39,390 nucleotides of DNA from a virus. The notes beneath the pieces were generated by a model that was not told the origin of the DNA, did no database searches, and saw only the letters and a program-made list of their open reading frames with translations. Made by a program: the position numbers and the translations under genes. Location of the stretch: positions 1 to 39,390 of the IMG/VR virus record IMGVR_UViG_3300030329_005103. One strand, 5' to 3'. Below, in pieces: positions 26,801 through 34,843 of this stretch (position 1 is its first letter; each line of letters opens with the position of its first letter).

Positions 26801-28495
26801 TCGACCTTTGAGCAGTCCAAGAGGTTTGCAGCAGAGACCAAGACCTACGCTGCCCAGGTTCGCCAGGTCATGGCGGAATCTCAGACTAAGTCGATTCTCA
26901 AGCTATCAGACCTGATGAGCCAAAAGGCGACTGTGCAAAAACAGGTGTCTGACTTGCGCCGCGAGGTAGCAGAGAACAAGCTAGACTTAAAGAAGGCCAA
27001 GACAGCTCGCGAGAAAATGATTAACGGTAAGCTGGCGGAAGCTCAGAAAAAGCTCGCAGGCATTGATGACCAGGCAAACAAGCTCGATTACACCCTCCGT
27101 AAAGCGGTTCGTGACCAGTTAAAAGAAGAGCGCGGCAACCTGGCGAAGGCTCAGGACGATATTCGCAGCGGGCGGACCAAGCAGCGAATTGCAGAGCAGT
27201 TCCGCAAAGAGCAGGCAGCTCGAGTTAAAAACGAGGCCCAGCAGGATATCTTGGCACTAGAGACAGACCTTCAGAAGATTGAACAGCGGCGAGCGAGTAT
27301 TAAGAGCCAGGTCGCGTGGAACAAAAAGAATCTCAAAGCAAATAAGTCCAAGGCAAACGCTGAGCAGAAAAAGCTTGATGCCGATTTAGAGGAAAGAGCA
27401 CAGGCTCTGCGCAACGAGATTAAAGAGCGCAAGCATGCAATGAAAGCTGCTTCTTATCTGGACGATGAAGCTCTCGATAGGGCCAAGCTCGACTTGCTGA
27501 TGAGAGAGCAAATGGCAAAAACAGCCCTCGACAACATGGGCACCGGGCTCGATGGGGTTGGGGCGTCCATTCTCGCCGGAGCTGCCGGAGCTATCCCTTT
27601 TGGGGCCACCGGGGCTATAATGGGAGCCACTGTCGCCGCTATGTCTAAGCCAGCGACCTTTGGCCGAGCTACTCTGGCTCTCTGGGATTTAGCCGATGCC
27701 ACTGAAAAGGGGCTTCAAAAAGGAGCTGACGCAGTAGTTGAGTCAATATTCAAGAAATCTCGACCCACTGCGGCATCCAAGGTCAATTTGCTGCCAACCT
27801 TTCTGGGTGCATTATCCGGGCTGGCAGATATGGCTGACCCAGTTGAGCAAGATAAAGAGTTCGCAAGAGCTTCTCAGAGACTGACTCAGTTCGCCACAAA
27901 TCAGCAGCTCCGAACAAAAATGCTAGAAGAATCAACGAAAGACTTGGCTGACTACCCCGAGCTCAGGGCGGAAGTTCAGCGGCAGCAAGCGGTAATTGGG
28001 GACGCTCTATATTCCTATTTACCAAAGAAACCGGGCAATAACGCGCCGAGCATCCGACCGCGCCCATACGACCCGCCAGACTCGAAGAAGCGTGCGTTTT
28101 ACTCGCTGGTGGAAGTTGCCGATAATTACACGGAAACCATGGTGAACGGGTGCATCAACAATACCATTACCCAAGACCAGTGTGATTTCTCTCGAGTAGC
28201 CTTTCCTGAAAACCATGCGACATTTGCAACAGCTCTGTCATCAGCCTTGGCTGAGCTGGAGCCGGGGGTAATGCCTCCCGAGAAGATGTCTGTATTCAAA
28301 AAGGTTTTAGGTCCAATGATAGACCCGACATTTGGCGGCGCCTTTGTTGCTGTGACCCAAGGTGCTCACGCTCAGCCGCAGGAGCCAGCCGCAAGTGGCG
28401 GTAATTTTAATGCTTTACGAGGACAGCCCGGTCGGGCGATACTACCATCACAGGGGCCACTTCAAGAAGGAGCGGGCTCCCCTGTTATCACTTGA
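23813..28495 (+). CDS. Giant internal virion / DNA-ejection protein, 1560 aa
   Basis: Largest gene of the window; GGAGGT ribosome site. N-terminal about 65 residues form a small domain ('YVDVPDEEVSGLV', 'VDIILPNGQAYKLGGPDAAHAFRLGAQ') of a type seen at the start of large phage internal proteins. Glycine/alanine-rich hydrophobic stretches follow (about 83-250, including GLLGGGLGGFLGGGAVVGIAG), then about 900 residues of coiled coil, another Gly/Ala hydrophobic patch (about 1243-1280) and a loose C-terminus. There is no obvious lytic transglycosylase motif. By size and position it corresponds to the T7 gp16-type channel former that crosses the host membrane during ejection. Confidence 0.65.
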   Translation: MARLFDFAANQYVDVPDEEVSGLVTRGSHGFAQGQEVDIILPNGQAYKLGGPDAAHAFRLGAQYQSPEQAEKEALRQEYGSGFGNALLAFGAGLGRGVSLGMSDAVLSQAVDPKILQTYREEFGGLSTAGELTGAIAPAFFTGGVGALGTAARLTPSGALAAASTAAGRAASERALRKMAVDGLSRKAGQAATAFAVAGGLEGAVYQAGTELTDKVLLDKPKSANEIMANIGFSGLLGGGLGGFLGGGAVVGIAGTKRTMEASKRLFENVLDMPLVDGFTDVAVRAVSTLTGEAPEKVRPFLTLGKKGVPAKREAIEAIDANKRILDEVRLERLALRAQSVRNKIAGRARSFELEVDVETARLDLAGDIEANLQRKQSILDDLTDEEIDVAITDLELHGVLDKMVEEKGVIKEMSIDRKRQLLSDQMDLLETHTLQKVDEAKELSDLNGKASAFRESLYGIRTRGADGVEQLRAQLADSKSRAKANIAEIKQERAELINNYTEKEIDLGLRQLREQGYLTEEMFDIERMTAKQKHEIAVEKADLMFRKAETEAERAVLFEEIQERVIEDSILKLDLDEQIATTQAAIKQVGEKAKTEADRLIQDADGAMTDITQRGVGALNSVLDLAEDVATKIQRRGVEGATEAKAGFYARMENQIEAPLGGDADMLESVSLRLVGEGEEYFIELDKLMKNDSPDAAFISEQMAQDMNAFIKGMDESYSAAMININNIRRLAKMDKLEPKTIAFETFKVLDTLKRRLQEVQKYGDNIHVKDVRFKSQVVDEQLIKPLEQVLMNPEYFGEKAVQAYAKVNNASSNYYRLRKLFRQKLTTETVKPGVRTPRGMDPDMAEDLGLDALPAQNLVRGVKSGTLGNVFRQIDSNVSSTTEVRKAAEEFLNAADELNIVYRDMLPDDTTKYGEIHKELGEAIASARKSFTDARKAKNTLKAYHMVTGRKVPFSDQSDPIREGLAGYQKNVETLEGLQEVLGNLKNWRRAMGDSTFEQSKRFAAETKTYAAQVRQVMAESQTKSILKLSDLMSQKATVQKQVSDLRREVAENKLDLKKAKTAREKMINGKLAEAQKKLAGIDDQANKLDYTLRKAVRDQLKEERGNLAKAQDDIRSGRTKQRIAEQFRKEQAARVKNEAQQDILALETDLQKIEQRRASIKSQVAWNKKNLKANKSKANAEQKKLDADLEERAQALRNEIKERKHAMKAASYLDDEALDRAKLDLLMREQMAKTALDNMGTGLDGVGASILAGAAGAIPFGATGAIMGATVAAMSKPATFGRATLALWDLADATEKGLQKGADAVVESIFKKSRPTAASKVNLLPTFLGALSGLADMADPVEQDKEFARASQRLTQFATNQQLRTKMLEESTKDLADYPELRAEVQRQQAVIGDALYSYLPKKPGNNAPSIRPRPYDPPDSKKRAFYSLVEVADNYTETMVNGCINNTITQDQCDFSRVAFPENHATFATALSSALAELEPGVMPPEKMSVFKKVLGPMIDPTFGGAFVAVTQGAHAQPQEPAASGGNFNALRGQPGRAILPSQGPLQEGAGSPVIT

Positions 28496-28534
28496 GATGA
28501 AGATATGTCTCGGCGAAAGCCCTAGGAGAAATTG

Positions 28535-28867
28535 ATGAGAACCGTCACCAAAGTATTCGCTGGCCTGTCTGGCACCACAGAAGCCACGGCCCTGGACCTC
28601 AAGGTCCAAGAGCACTCTAAGCAGACGTGGGAATTTTACGCAGACAACAGTTCGGCGAATATCCGCATCCGTCTCAAATCTATCTTCACAGATGCCACCG
28701 GGGCAGAGGTTGCAACGCCGACAATCCAAACTATTGACCTGACTGACCAGGTTTTAACGATTGTGAATTTCGACATGAAGCTCGAACACATCCGATGTAC
28801 CTACGACGATGATGGCACTGGCGCGATGGCTGGCGACCTACACATCAAAGCCACAACAGCGAAGTGA
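28535..28867 (+). CDS. Hypothetical virion-region protein, 110 aa
   Basis: ATG 28535 has AGGAG nine bases upstream; an in-frame TTG precedes it. The 39-base gap before it is the largest in this part of the operon. Beta-rich sequence (YADNSSANIRIRLKSIF, DQVLTIVNFDMKLEHIRCTY) without a recognised fold. It leads the fibre gene group and may be a fibre attachment protein. Confidence 0.55.
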   Translation: MRTVTKVFAGLSGTTEATALDLKVQEHSKQTWEFYADNSSANIRIRLKSIFTDATGAEVATPTIQTIDLTDQVLTIVNFDMKLEHIRCTYDDDGTGAMAGDLHIKATTAK

Positions 28868-28875
28868 GGTAAGTC

Positions 28876-30018
28876 ATGGCAGATGCTAAAATCATTACTT
28901 ATGGCGAGCCCTTCAGTGCGACGACTGATGTTGTGCCGGATGGGCAGACTGCTGCCCTGCATATCGAAAGCTCGGACGGAAAAGATTTCCTTCAGGCCGA
29001 TACGTCAAACGAAAAATTGTACTTGTTCGGCTCGACCGAAGCTGACGGAAAAGTGATAATCAACCGCTTGCAGAGCAGCGGCAACGAAACATACGGGTTG
29101 AACGTTGACGGGGGTATGCGAGTCGAGCACAGCTCGGCAGATGGAATTCTCACTTTTCTCAACACGATGATGTTTGCCGAGACTGATGAGATTGTCCTTC
29201 GGCTGGATTCCACCGCAGCAGATAAAAGATTCGAGCTTCAGAATTCGTCGCAAAATGCGCTGTTGTTCGTCACGGCAGATGGGAGAATCTCCACCGGTGG
29301 CGAGACTACCAGCATGGCAAGTATCGGGGGGCTGCACCTAAAAATTGCAAATAGCGGGCTAGCTAACCCAAATAGCGGGTTCGATGACTTTGTGATTGAG
29401 AATAACGGCAATACTGGCATTACGTTTTCAACCCCAGGAAACGCTGGAATTCGTTTTCACGAAACCGGCACGGATTCAAACCACCACGGTATAACGTATG
29501 ATGCCGGCACCAACAGCATTCGCGTGCGTTGCGGAGATACAGACCGCTTTCGCGTTGAAGACAGCGGAGTTGTAAAGTTCAACCAGTGCGGCGTCCAATA
29601 TTTCGCAGGTACGGGGGCTGATGATGCCGCAACAGAACCGGTCTATCTTGATGATTCTGGCGCAACTCTCAAAATTGATTGTCGCAAAGGTAACTACGGT
29701 GACGTAACGCTCACTGCAAATGTTACCGCCGTTGAGTTTCTCTATCGCCCCGACGATGGGCGCGTTTTCACTGTGACGGCAAAGATTACTCAGCACGGAA
29801 GCTCTGCGAAAACAATTGACTACTCTGATTCCGCTGTCACTGTTTACGCTGGTGATGGAACCGGGTCAGCATCGACTGGTGAAATGAAGTGGGCTGGCGG
29901 CGTTCACCACACAATGAGCACCGGAACGGGTGACGTGGATATTGTGCAATTCACCATCTTTCCCAACGGGACAACGTTCGACGTTTTTGCTGCCGTGATA
30001 GGCCAAGACTTTAGCTAA
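28876..30018 (+). CDS. Tail fibre-like protein, 380 aa
   Basis: Asp/Gly/Thr-rich, with repeating short beta patterns (ADGKVIINRLQSSGNETYGLNVDGGMRVE, GNTGITFSTPGNAGIRFHETGT, GTNSIRVRCGDTDRFRVEDSG), the style of trimeric phage fibre shafts ('tail fibre with GFxLGxxG-like repeats'). The C-terminal 120 residues (about 260-380) look like a separate beta domain (VTLTANVTAVEFLYRPDDGRVFTVTAKI). GAGGTAAG site. Probable receptor-contact or shaft protein. Confidence 0.65.
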   Translation: MADAKIITYGEPFSATTDVVPDGQTAALHIESSDGKDFLQADTSNEKLYLFGSTEADGKVIINRLQSSGNETYGLNVDGGMRVEHSSADGILTFLNTMMFAETDEIVLRLDSTAADKRFELQNSSQNALLFVTADGRISTGGETTSMASIGGLHLKIANSGLANPNSGFDDFVIENNGNTGITFSTPGNAGIRFHETGTDSNHHGITYDAGTNSIRVRCGDTDRFRVEDSGVVKFNQCGVQYFAGTGADDAATEPVYLDDSGATLKIDCRKGNYGDVTLTANVTAVEFLYRPDDGRVFTVTAKITQHGSSAKTIDYSDSAVTVYAGDGTGSASTGEMKWAGGVHHTMSTGTGDVDIVQFTIFPNGTTFDVFAAVIGQDFS

Positions 30019-30029
30019 GGATTTTCAAA

Positions 30030-30263
30030 ATGGCGACAAAGCAAATCACACGATATCAGGTAACTCTTCAAGTCGACGCTAGTAGTGACGGGGCAACCAG
30101 CACGTGTCAAGTGAGTGCTCATTACTGGGTGCCAGAAGTCTCCGCTCGCGGCGGCGGTTCTGTTGAATTGTCGGGGTCCGAGGTTGACGCCCTTGAGGCA
30201 TTGGCGAAAGCAGCGATCGAAGCAAAGCTCGCAGAAGACGGAAGCACGGTTGAGGGCATCTGA
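30030..30263 (+). CDS. Hypothetical small protein, 77 aa
   Basis: AAGGA site. Sequence 'QITRYQVTLQVDASSDGATSTCQVSAHYWVPEV' plus a C-terminal helix 'SEVDALEALAKAAIEAKLAEDG'. It sits between two fibre genes and shares an ATG/TGA overlap with the second, so it may be a chaperone or connector for the LamG fibre. No family recognised. Confidence 0.55.
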   Translation: MATKQITRYQVTLQVDASSDGATSTCQVSAHYWVPEVSARGGGSVELSGSEVDALEALAKAAIEAKLAEDGSTVEGI

Positions 30264-33091
30264 TGCTAGCTCCAGATATCGGCCAGGTCTATCCCAAATC
30301 GGGACTTGACGCAGACATCCGCTTCGACACGACGCCGAGGTTTGTCTCGACGGGGTCGATGTTCCTTGATGGTACGAATGACTATCTTGACCTTGACGGT
30401 CTGACGGTCACAACATCAAGCGCGAATTATTCGTTTTCATTTTGGTTCAAATCGGAAGACGGGACATCCGACCACCGCTTTTTTGGAATCAAAAACAACA
30501 CCACAAACGACCGGCTAAACCTGTACATGAACGCCACCACCATCTACAGTTATTCGCTTTCAAGCGCTGGTGGCACCACCACAACCTTTAGCACGTCCTT
30601 CGTCGCCGATTTCGAAGATGGCACATGGCACCATGCTGCTCTTGTTGTTACATCAGGAACGGGGGTTGTTCTGTATCTGGATGGACAACTGGTGACAGCA
30701 TCGCAGACAATGAGGAATGTTGATCTTAGTGCTAACGGTCTGTTTGCGGTTGGAGCGGATTTTGATGGCTCTGCCAGTGGAACTGTTTCTGCGAACATAT
30801 GCCATTTCGGCGTGTGGCACGATGCGCTAACGCAGGCCGAAGTTCGTGCGCTGATGAGCGCGACCACCTACGCTGAGGCTACGAGCAAGGGTGGGTCAAC
30901 GCCACGAGCCTATTACCTGCTCGAAGATAACGCTAACGATTCAGTGGGGACGCAAAACGGGACACTCACAAACGGCGCTGCAATCGTGGGCGACCGAGCC
31001 CGGCTTCCAAGTGGCTTCGACCTCACCGGTAATCGAATAGATGCTCGGCCCTTCAGCGGTAGAGCGATCGACCTAGATGGTGCTGGCTTTGACTACATTT
31101 CACTCGCTCATCCTGACCTCGACGGGTTTTTTAATACCGGCGGTACAATTTCGATGTGGATCAATATGACATCAACCGCCGCATTTGAGCGCCTGTTCGA
31201 TTTCGGCACCGGTACCTACGTTTATCTTCAAGGCAGTTTTAGCGGCTACATTTTCAACAAAGATTTTAGCACCACTGATGGAAACTGGACTTACAACGGC
31301 AACGGGGGCGTTGCTCTTGGAGAGTGGTTTCATTTTTGTTTGAGTTACAACGCGGCGAGCACAAGCAACGACCCCGCTTTGTACATCAACGGAGTGCTTC
31401 AGACGATTGACGGAGAGACCACCCCGGTCGGTAGTGCTGCGGCTGAGACATCTGAAAAGCGGATCGGTGCCGACTCTAGTGGAACTAGCCCTCTCGATGC
31501 TTCGCTTGCTGACATCAAGCTGTTCACGTCAACGGTTACAGCGGCTCAAGCTTTGGAGATGTATCAAAACCCCGAACAAGTTTTACCAACCGGGATTGCA
31601 TCGTCGGCCCTCAAGTGCTGGCTGCCGTGTACTGATTTCGATATTCCAACAGCAGATAACAGCCTAAACGGGCTCTACGCGCAAGATGCATCGGGCAATG
31701 GCAACCATGGCGCGCTTACCAATTGCGGTATGATTTTCTCACAGCCGTCACCGTGTCCCCAGCTCGGCCTAAGAAGCTCAAGCTCTCGATGCTTATTTAA
31801 TGACAGCAACACAGTAATGCGGTTGTCTCCTTCTGGGACTGATATTGATTGCAGCGGAGCATTTACCTGCCTGTTCTGGGTGAAAACGTTCACTGCGAAT
31901 GGTGACGCCAGGCTTTTAGACGCCAACTCGGGCTCGGGTCTCGTCATCTTTATTGATACTGCCGACGCGGGTTATGTCAGATTGAGAACTAAGATCAGTT
32001 TTGGTGGCACCTATCATACCTGGGACACGCCCAACAATGTTGTGCCGATTGGTGAGTGGGTTCACCTTGGGATTACGTTTGCTGGTGGAGATACCAATGA
32101 GGTCGTTTATTATGTGAATGGTTCCTCTGTCACAGTCACAAACCCACCAGGCACTCCTTCAGGAACGCAGGGTGCTGATAGTGGAATTAAAGATATCGGC
32201 GGCACTGGCGCGAGTCAGGTCTGGGATGGCTTGATTTCAGAGGTGGCCATCTTTGCTGGGACTCAGTTATCGGCCAATGCGGTGGCGGTAGCATATAACT
32301 CAGGCGTGCAAGGCTTTGACCTTTTGTCTGACTCCGGGGATTACAGCGCGAGCGGATTAGATGGATGGTGGAAGATCGATAATCCTGTTTCAGTCGCAGA
32401 CCTAAAAGGCAGCACAAACGGAACTTGGAACAACACGCCAAACATGGCCACGATTCCAGAGGGCTCAACTGAGGGGCTCTCGGCGCTGGGGAGCCTAACC
32501 ACTCCCCGGCTGGGCCCTGGCGCGTTTTGCATTCCACCGCAAAAATCCGTGGCTGGAAAACTCGGCGGCGTGCTTACAGCATCGCAGCTTTCGTTCGGTA
32601 CTCAGAATTGGACGATCGGCTGTTGGGTGAAATCTTCCGGATACACCGATGACTATCAGGCTGTGTGGCAATTCAAGCCAGGGAACGACAAAGGGCCGAG
32701 GTGTTACATTACCGCAGCGACCACTATCCAGTTTGACTACAAGGGTGCGACGACCGATGACACCATTACTCTGACAGTTTCGTCTCTGATGGGCAACTGG
32801 ACCTTTGTGGTTCTTCAGAGATTGGCGGCGGCCAGCTTTAAAGGGTGGGCGCGAAAAATCTCAGATTCGTCGTGGACCACTCAGACGGAATCGGTTGACG
32901 TTGGAGACATGACGGATTCGGACAAAGGGGTTTGCGGCTGGGGCTTTCGATCAGATAACGACGCCTATAACCTAAACGGCCCCCTCGCCTTTCCCCGGGT
33001 CTGGATGCATGGATCCGACACCCCCTGGGTTGAGGCCGAACTCAATGCGCTGTTCGAGCAGGGCAAGCGATTTTTGATAGGAGATTCATAA
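30263..33091 (+). CDS. Fibre/adhesin protein with four LamG-like domains, 942 aa
   Basis: Four repeats of the concanavalin/LamG jelly-roll pattern: 'hydrophobic-x-LDG.ndYl.l...-FSFWFK..-W-H.a.-YLDG' start near residues 30, 265, 506 and 759. Each has the 'G(T/E)W.H..(V/L)' and 'LYLDGQLV / LYINGVLQ / YYVNGSSV' motifs, with the last repeat more divergent. These domains bind sugars in surface-recognising proteins, so this is the likely receptor-binding protein. The first three domains are followed by spacers 'ALTQAEVRALM', 'VTAAQALEMYQNP', 'QLSANAVAVAYN'. Coupled to the previous gene through an ATG/TGA overlap and to the next by TAATG. Confidence 0.82.
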   Translation: MLAPDIGQVYPKSGLDADIRFDTTPRFVSTGSMFLDGTNDYLDLDGLTVTTSSANYSFSFWFKSEDGTSDHRFFGIKNNTTNDRLNLYMNATTIYSYSLSSAGGTTTTFSTSFVADFEDGTWHHAALVVTSGTGVVLYLDGQLVTASQTMRNVDLSANGLFAVGADFDGSASGTVSANICHFGVWHDALTQAEVRALMSATTYAEATSKGGSTPRAYYLLEDNANDSVGTQNGTLTNGAAIVGDRARLPSGFDLTGNRIDARPFSGRAIDLDGAGFDYISLAHPDLDGFFNTGGTISMWINMTSTAAFERLFDFGTGTYVYLQGSFSGYIFNKDFSTTDGNWTYNGNGGVALGEWFHFCLSYNAASTSNDPALYINGVLQTIDGETTPVGSAAAETSEKRIGADSSGTSPLDASLADIKLFTSTVTAAQALEMYQNPEQVLPTGIASSALKCWLPCTDFDIPTADNSLNGLYAQDASGNGNHGALTNCGMIFSQPSPCPQLGLRSSSSRCLFNDSNTVMRLSPSGTDIDCSGAFTCLFWVKTFTANGDARLLDANSGSGLVIFIDTADAGYVRLRTKISFGGTYHTWDTPNNVVPIGEWVHLGITFAGGDTNEVVYYVNGSSVTVTNPPGTPSGTQGADSGIKDIGGTGASQVWDGLISEVAIFAGTQLSANAVAVAYNSGVQGFDLLSDSGDYSASGLDGWWKIDNPVSVADLKGSTNGTWNNTPNMATIPEGSTEGLSALGSLTTPRLGPGAFCIPPQKSVAGKLGGVLTASQLSFGTQNWTIGCWVKSSGYTDDYQAVWQFKPGNDKGPRCYITAATTIQFDYKGATTDDTITLTVSSLMGNWTFVVLQRLAAASFKGWARKISDSSWTTQTESVDVGDMTDSDKGVCGWGFRSDNDAYNLNGPLAFPRVWMHGSDTPWVEAELNALFEQGKRFLIGDS

Positions 33092-33411
33092 TGTCCCAAT
33101 GGTCCTGGACCTACGCTCTTATCGAGCTAGATAAAATCGACACCGCACTACCGGCGGCTATCACGCGATTCGACTACACAGAGACCGACGATGATGGAAA
33201 CGTTACTCACGTTCATCCGACGTATCGCCAAGCTACACGCTCACGTCAGGTAGGGCTCGGTGCAAAGAACGATACGCATCAGATTGTGAAGTTCTCTCAG
33301 CTAGATTTCGAGACAGAGATACCGGCGTTGCAGGCCGAAGGGTTTACGCTGATGCCCCAGGGCAAGGCCGCTGCACTGGTGGCAAGCTGGGCACCGGACG
33401 AAGGGGACTGA
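33091..33411 (+). CDS. Hypothetical protein downstream of fibre, 106 aa
   Basis: Starts in a TAATG overlap behind AGGAG. Sequence 'SQWSWTYALIELDKIDTALPAAITRFDYTETDDDGNVTH' with a C-terminal helix; no family recognised. Its coupling to the 942-aa fibre gene suggests a fibre assembly or tip protein. Confidence 0.55.
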   Translation: MSQWSWTYALIELDKIDTALPAAITRFDYTETDDDGNVTHVHPTYRQATRSRQVGLGAKNDTHQIVKFSQLDFETEIPALQAEGFTLMPQGKAAALVASWAPDEGD

Positions 33412-33412
33412 T

Positions 33413-33703
33413 ATGGATCCCGAGTCAGCGGTCGGGGGCGGCATAGTTGCCGCTATTGTCGTAGGGATGCGGCTGGCAGAGAGATTCAGTGACAAGCGTA
33501 ACCCGTCACACAACGGGAACGGGTTGGCTTCAAAGCTCGCTGTTCATGAAGAGAAGCTTGAAGGATTGAGTGACAGAGTGGATGACGTGAGCGAGAAGAC
33601 AAGGGAAGCACTAAGCAATACGTATGAAATAATTAGGCGGATGGACATCAAGGACGCAGTGGAAAAAGACCGGAGGGATCGGGATGATTCAGGGAAAGAC
33701 TAA
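33413..33703 (+). CDS. Small membrane protein with coiled coil, lysis region
   Basis: 96 aa: one N-terminal hydrophobic segment (AVGGGIVAAIVVGMRLA, about 6-22), then a charged coiled coil (VHEEKLEGLSDRVDDVSEKTREALSNTYEIIRRMD). AAGGGG site. The plan (one TM, then charged coil) fits inner-membrane spanin-like or antiholin-type proteins. It overlaps the next gene by 20 bases. Confidence 0.5.
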   Translation: MDPESAVGGGIVAAIVVGMRLAERFSDKRNPSHNGNGLASKLAVHEEKLEGLSDRVDDVSEKTREALSNTYEIIRRMDIKDAVEKDRRDRDDSGKD

Positions 33704-33917
33704 CGGACTAAAGAGCAGTGAGTTCTTGCTAGCCCTGCTGGGCATGGTTGGCGGTGCGCTCTGTGCAATCTTCTCGGATTCTCAGTGGTCAGAAATGTGC
33801 GGTGCCGTCTTAGCCATGGTGTGCGGTGCTAGTTATTCTCAGTCTCGAGCTACTGTTAAGCGAGCTCTTGCCAGCGCGGAGGCTGTGTCTTCGGCAAAAA
33901 AGCCGCCGGAGGGCTGA
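33684..33917 (+). CDS. Putative holin, 77 aa
   Basis: Small membrane protein with two predicted segments: EFLLALLGMVGGALCAIF (about 13-30) and MCGAVLAMVCGASYS (about 38-52), then a short basic C-terminal tail. Size, two TM segments and place just before the endolysin suggest a class II holin that releases the M15 peptidase. GGAGGGATCGGG upstream of the ATG. Confidence 0.6.
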   Translation: MIQGKTNGLKSSEFLLALLGMVGGALCAIFSDSQWSEMCGAVLAMVCGASYSQSRATVKRALASAEAVSSAKKPPEG

Positions 33918-33920
33918 GGG

Positions 33921-34049
33921 ATGTCTTCGCATCGAGGAGCCAAGATGATCATGGTCTTGACCTCGGTGTACGTATGCTCGGCTCTGCTAGTTCTGAAGTA
34001 CGGGCCGAGGCCTTTGCGCGAGTTAGCGGCACGATTACTGAGGGACTAA
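33921..34049 (+). CDS. Small TM peptide, 42 aa
   Basis: Begins 4 bases after the putative holin stop, behind GGAGGGCTGAGGG. One hydrophobic stretch, MIMVLTSVYVCSALLVL (about 9-25), flanked by basic residues. It may be a second holin-type or lysis-accessory peptide. No lipobox is evident. It shares 76 bases in another frame with the 33974 frame, so one of the two may not be expressed. Confidence 0.4.
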   Translation: MSSHRGAKMIMVLTSVYVCSALLVLKYGPRPLRELAARLLRD

Positions 34050-34129
34050 GCGCCTTCGCCGATGTTGGAATGGAAATGAACGAGGCGTTGGATTGGCAAG
34101 CTACGGCTGGCCTGCAATGGAGATGGTAA
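33974..34129 (+). CDS. Small hypothetical protein, 51 aa
   Basis: Frame 'MLGSASSEVRAEAFARVSGTITEGLSAFADVGMEMNEALDW' ending 'GLQWRW' has normal amino-acid composition, unlike chance frames here, and ends 1 base before the next start. No ribosome site at ATG 33974; the frame stays open upstream without another good start. Function unknown. Confidence 0.35.
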   Translation: MLGSASSEVRAEAFARVSGTITEGLSAFADVGMEMNEALDWQATAGLQWRW

Positions 34130-34130
34130 T

Positions 34131-34235
34131 ATGCCGAAAGGACCAGGGACATACGGAGGCCAGGTGGGTCGCCCAAAGTCAAAACCAAAGAAGGTTAAGC
34201 CCAAGAAGGTCAAACCCAAGAAGCCGAAACGATGA
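34131..34235 (+). CDS. Small basic AT-hook-like protein, 34 aa
   Basis: MPKGPGTYGGQVGRPKSK followed by a Lys/Pro repeat (KPKKV three times). The 'MPKGPGTYG..VGRP' start is one I recall as recurring in small phage proteins of unknown function. GRPK resembles an AT-hook core. GGAGATGG precedes the ATG, and the TGA overlaps the endolysin start (ATGA). Nucleic-acid binding is likely; the reason for lying in the lysis region is unknown. Confidence 0.65.
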   Translation: MPKGPGTYGGQVGRPKSKPKKVKPKKVKPKKPKR

Positions 34236-34654
34236 GCCAGCAGATAGGCAAATACTTTAAAGCCTCTGAGTTCGAGTGCCCGTGCTGCAAGAAGACAGCT
34301 CCCAGCCGCAGGCTTGTAGGGATCCTCGATGCTGCCCGCGCCCAACTGGGCCCTCTTCGAATCAATAGCGGATACCGATGCCCCAAGCACAACCAGGAGG
34401 TTGGGGGCAAAAAGCAAAGCCTTCACCTGCCTATTGGCGGCATTGTTTACGCAGCTGACGTTACTTATTCAGGCGTAGGTAAGCGCCATGGCGAGCACAT
34501 TCTCAAGCTCTACATAACGATTGAGGGGATAGCTCGAAGGTATGAGGGGATGAACTATGGACTGGGCCTCTATGGAACTTTCGTTCACTTCGATACCCGA
34601 GGGGAAGTAAATAAGCCAATGGCGCGATGGGACAACTATCCATGGCCCCGCTAG
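34232..34654 (+). CDS. Endolysin, M15 peptidase (D-Ala-D-Ala carboxypeptidase-like)
   Basis: 140-aa peptidoglycan peptidase. N-terminal 'YFKASEFECPCCKK' and 'LRINSGYRCPKHNQEVGGKKQSLHL' are typical of the phage Peptidase_M15_3 type; the zinc ligands would be His in QSLHL, Asp in AADVTYSG and His in TFVHFDTRG. The gap between the first His and the Asp (IGGIVYAA) is a few residues longer than the usual SxHxxGxAxD. No signal peptide, so release needs a holin. Last gene of the late operon. Confidence 0.85.
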   Translation: MSQQIGKYFKASEFECPCCKKTAPSRRLVGILDAARAQLGPLRINSGYRCPKHNQEVGGKKQSLHLPIGGIVYAADVTYSGVGKRHGEHILKLYITIEGIARRYEGMNYGLGLYGTFVHFDTRGEVNKPMARWDNYPWPR

Positions 34655-34687
34655 CTTATTACTTCCTGTGTGCGGGTTATCTCTGCG

Positions 34688-34843
34688 CTATTGTTTGAAT
34701 TGTCCGATATGGAATCGCCATGGCTCTTTGATCCTACCTCGCCTGCCTCGGCTTTGACCCCGGTTGCAGTGATGGCAGACGCGGAACCATTGGTCTCGGT
34801 AGCCCCATGAGTGAAATCCTAAGTAGCAAAACAGCTTCATCAT
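34688..34843 (-). CDS. Small Cys/His protein, DUF1660-like, 51 aa
   Basis: MMKLFCYLGFHSWGYRDQW...CHHC: the 'KLFC.LGFH.W' start and 'C-x2-C' (VCHHC) end match the short prophage zinc-ribbon-like family I recall as DUF1660. The first ATG has AGGAG six bases upstream and overlaps the stop of the preceding gene by four bases (ATGA). Last gene of the minus-strand operon; it converges on the endolysin gene with a 33-base gap. Function unknown; probable metal binding by Cys and His. Confidence 0.7.
   Translation of the reverse strand: MMKLFCYLGFHSWGYRDQWFRVCHHCNRGQSRGRRGRIKEPWRFHIGQFKQ

Noticed and set aside
34046-34426. 126-codon minus frame opposite the lysis genes
   Set aside because: It is antisense to the endolysin, whose zinc-binding motifs are clear, and shows no ribosome site or domain.
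34655-34840. tRNA or small RNA between endolysin and the minus operon
   Set aside because: No cloverleaf could be drawn. The stretch is explained by the 51-aa Cys/His gene on the minus strand.
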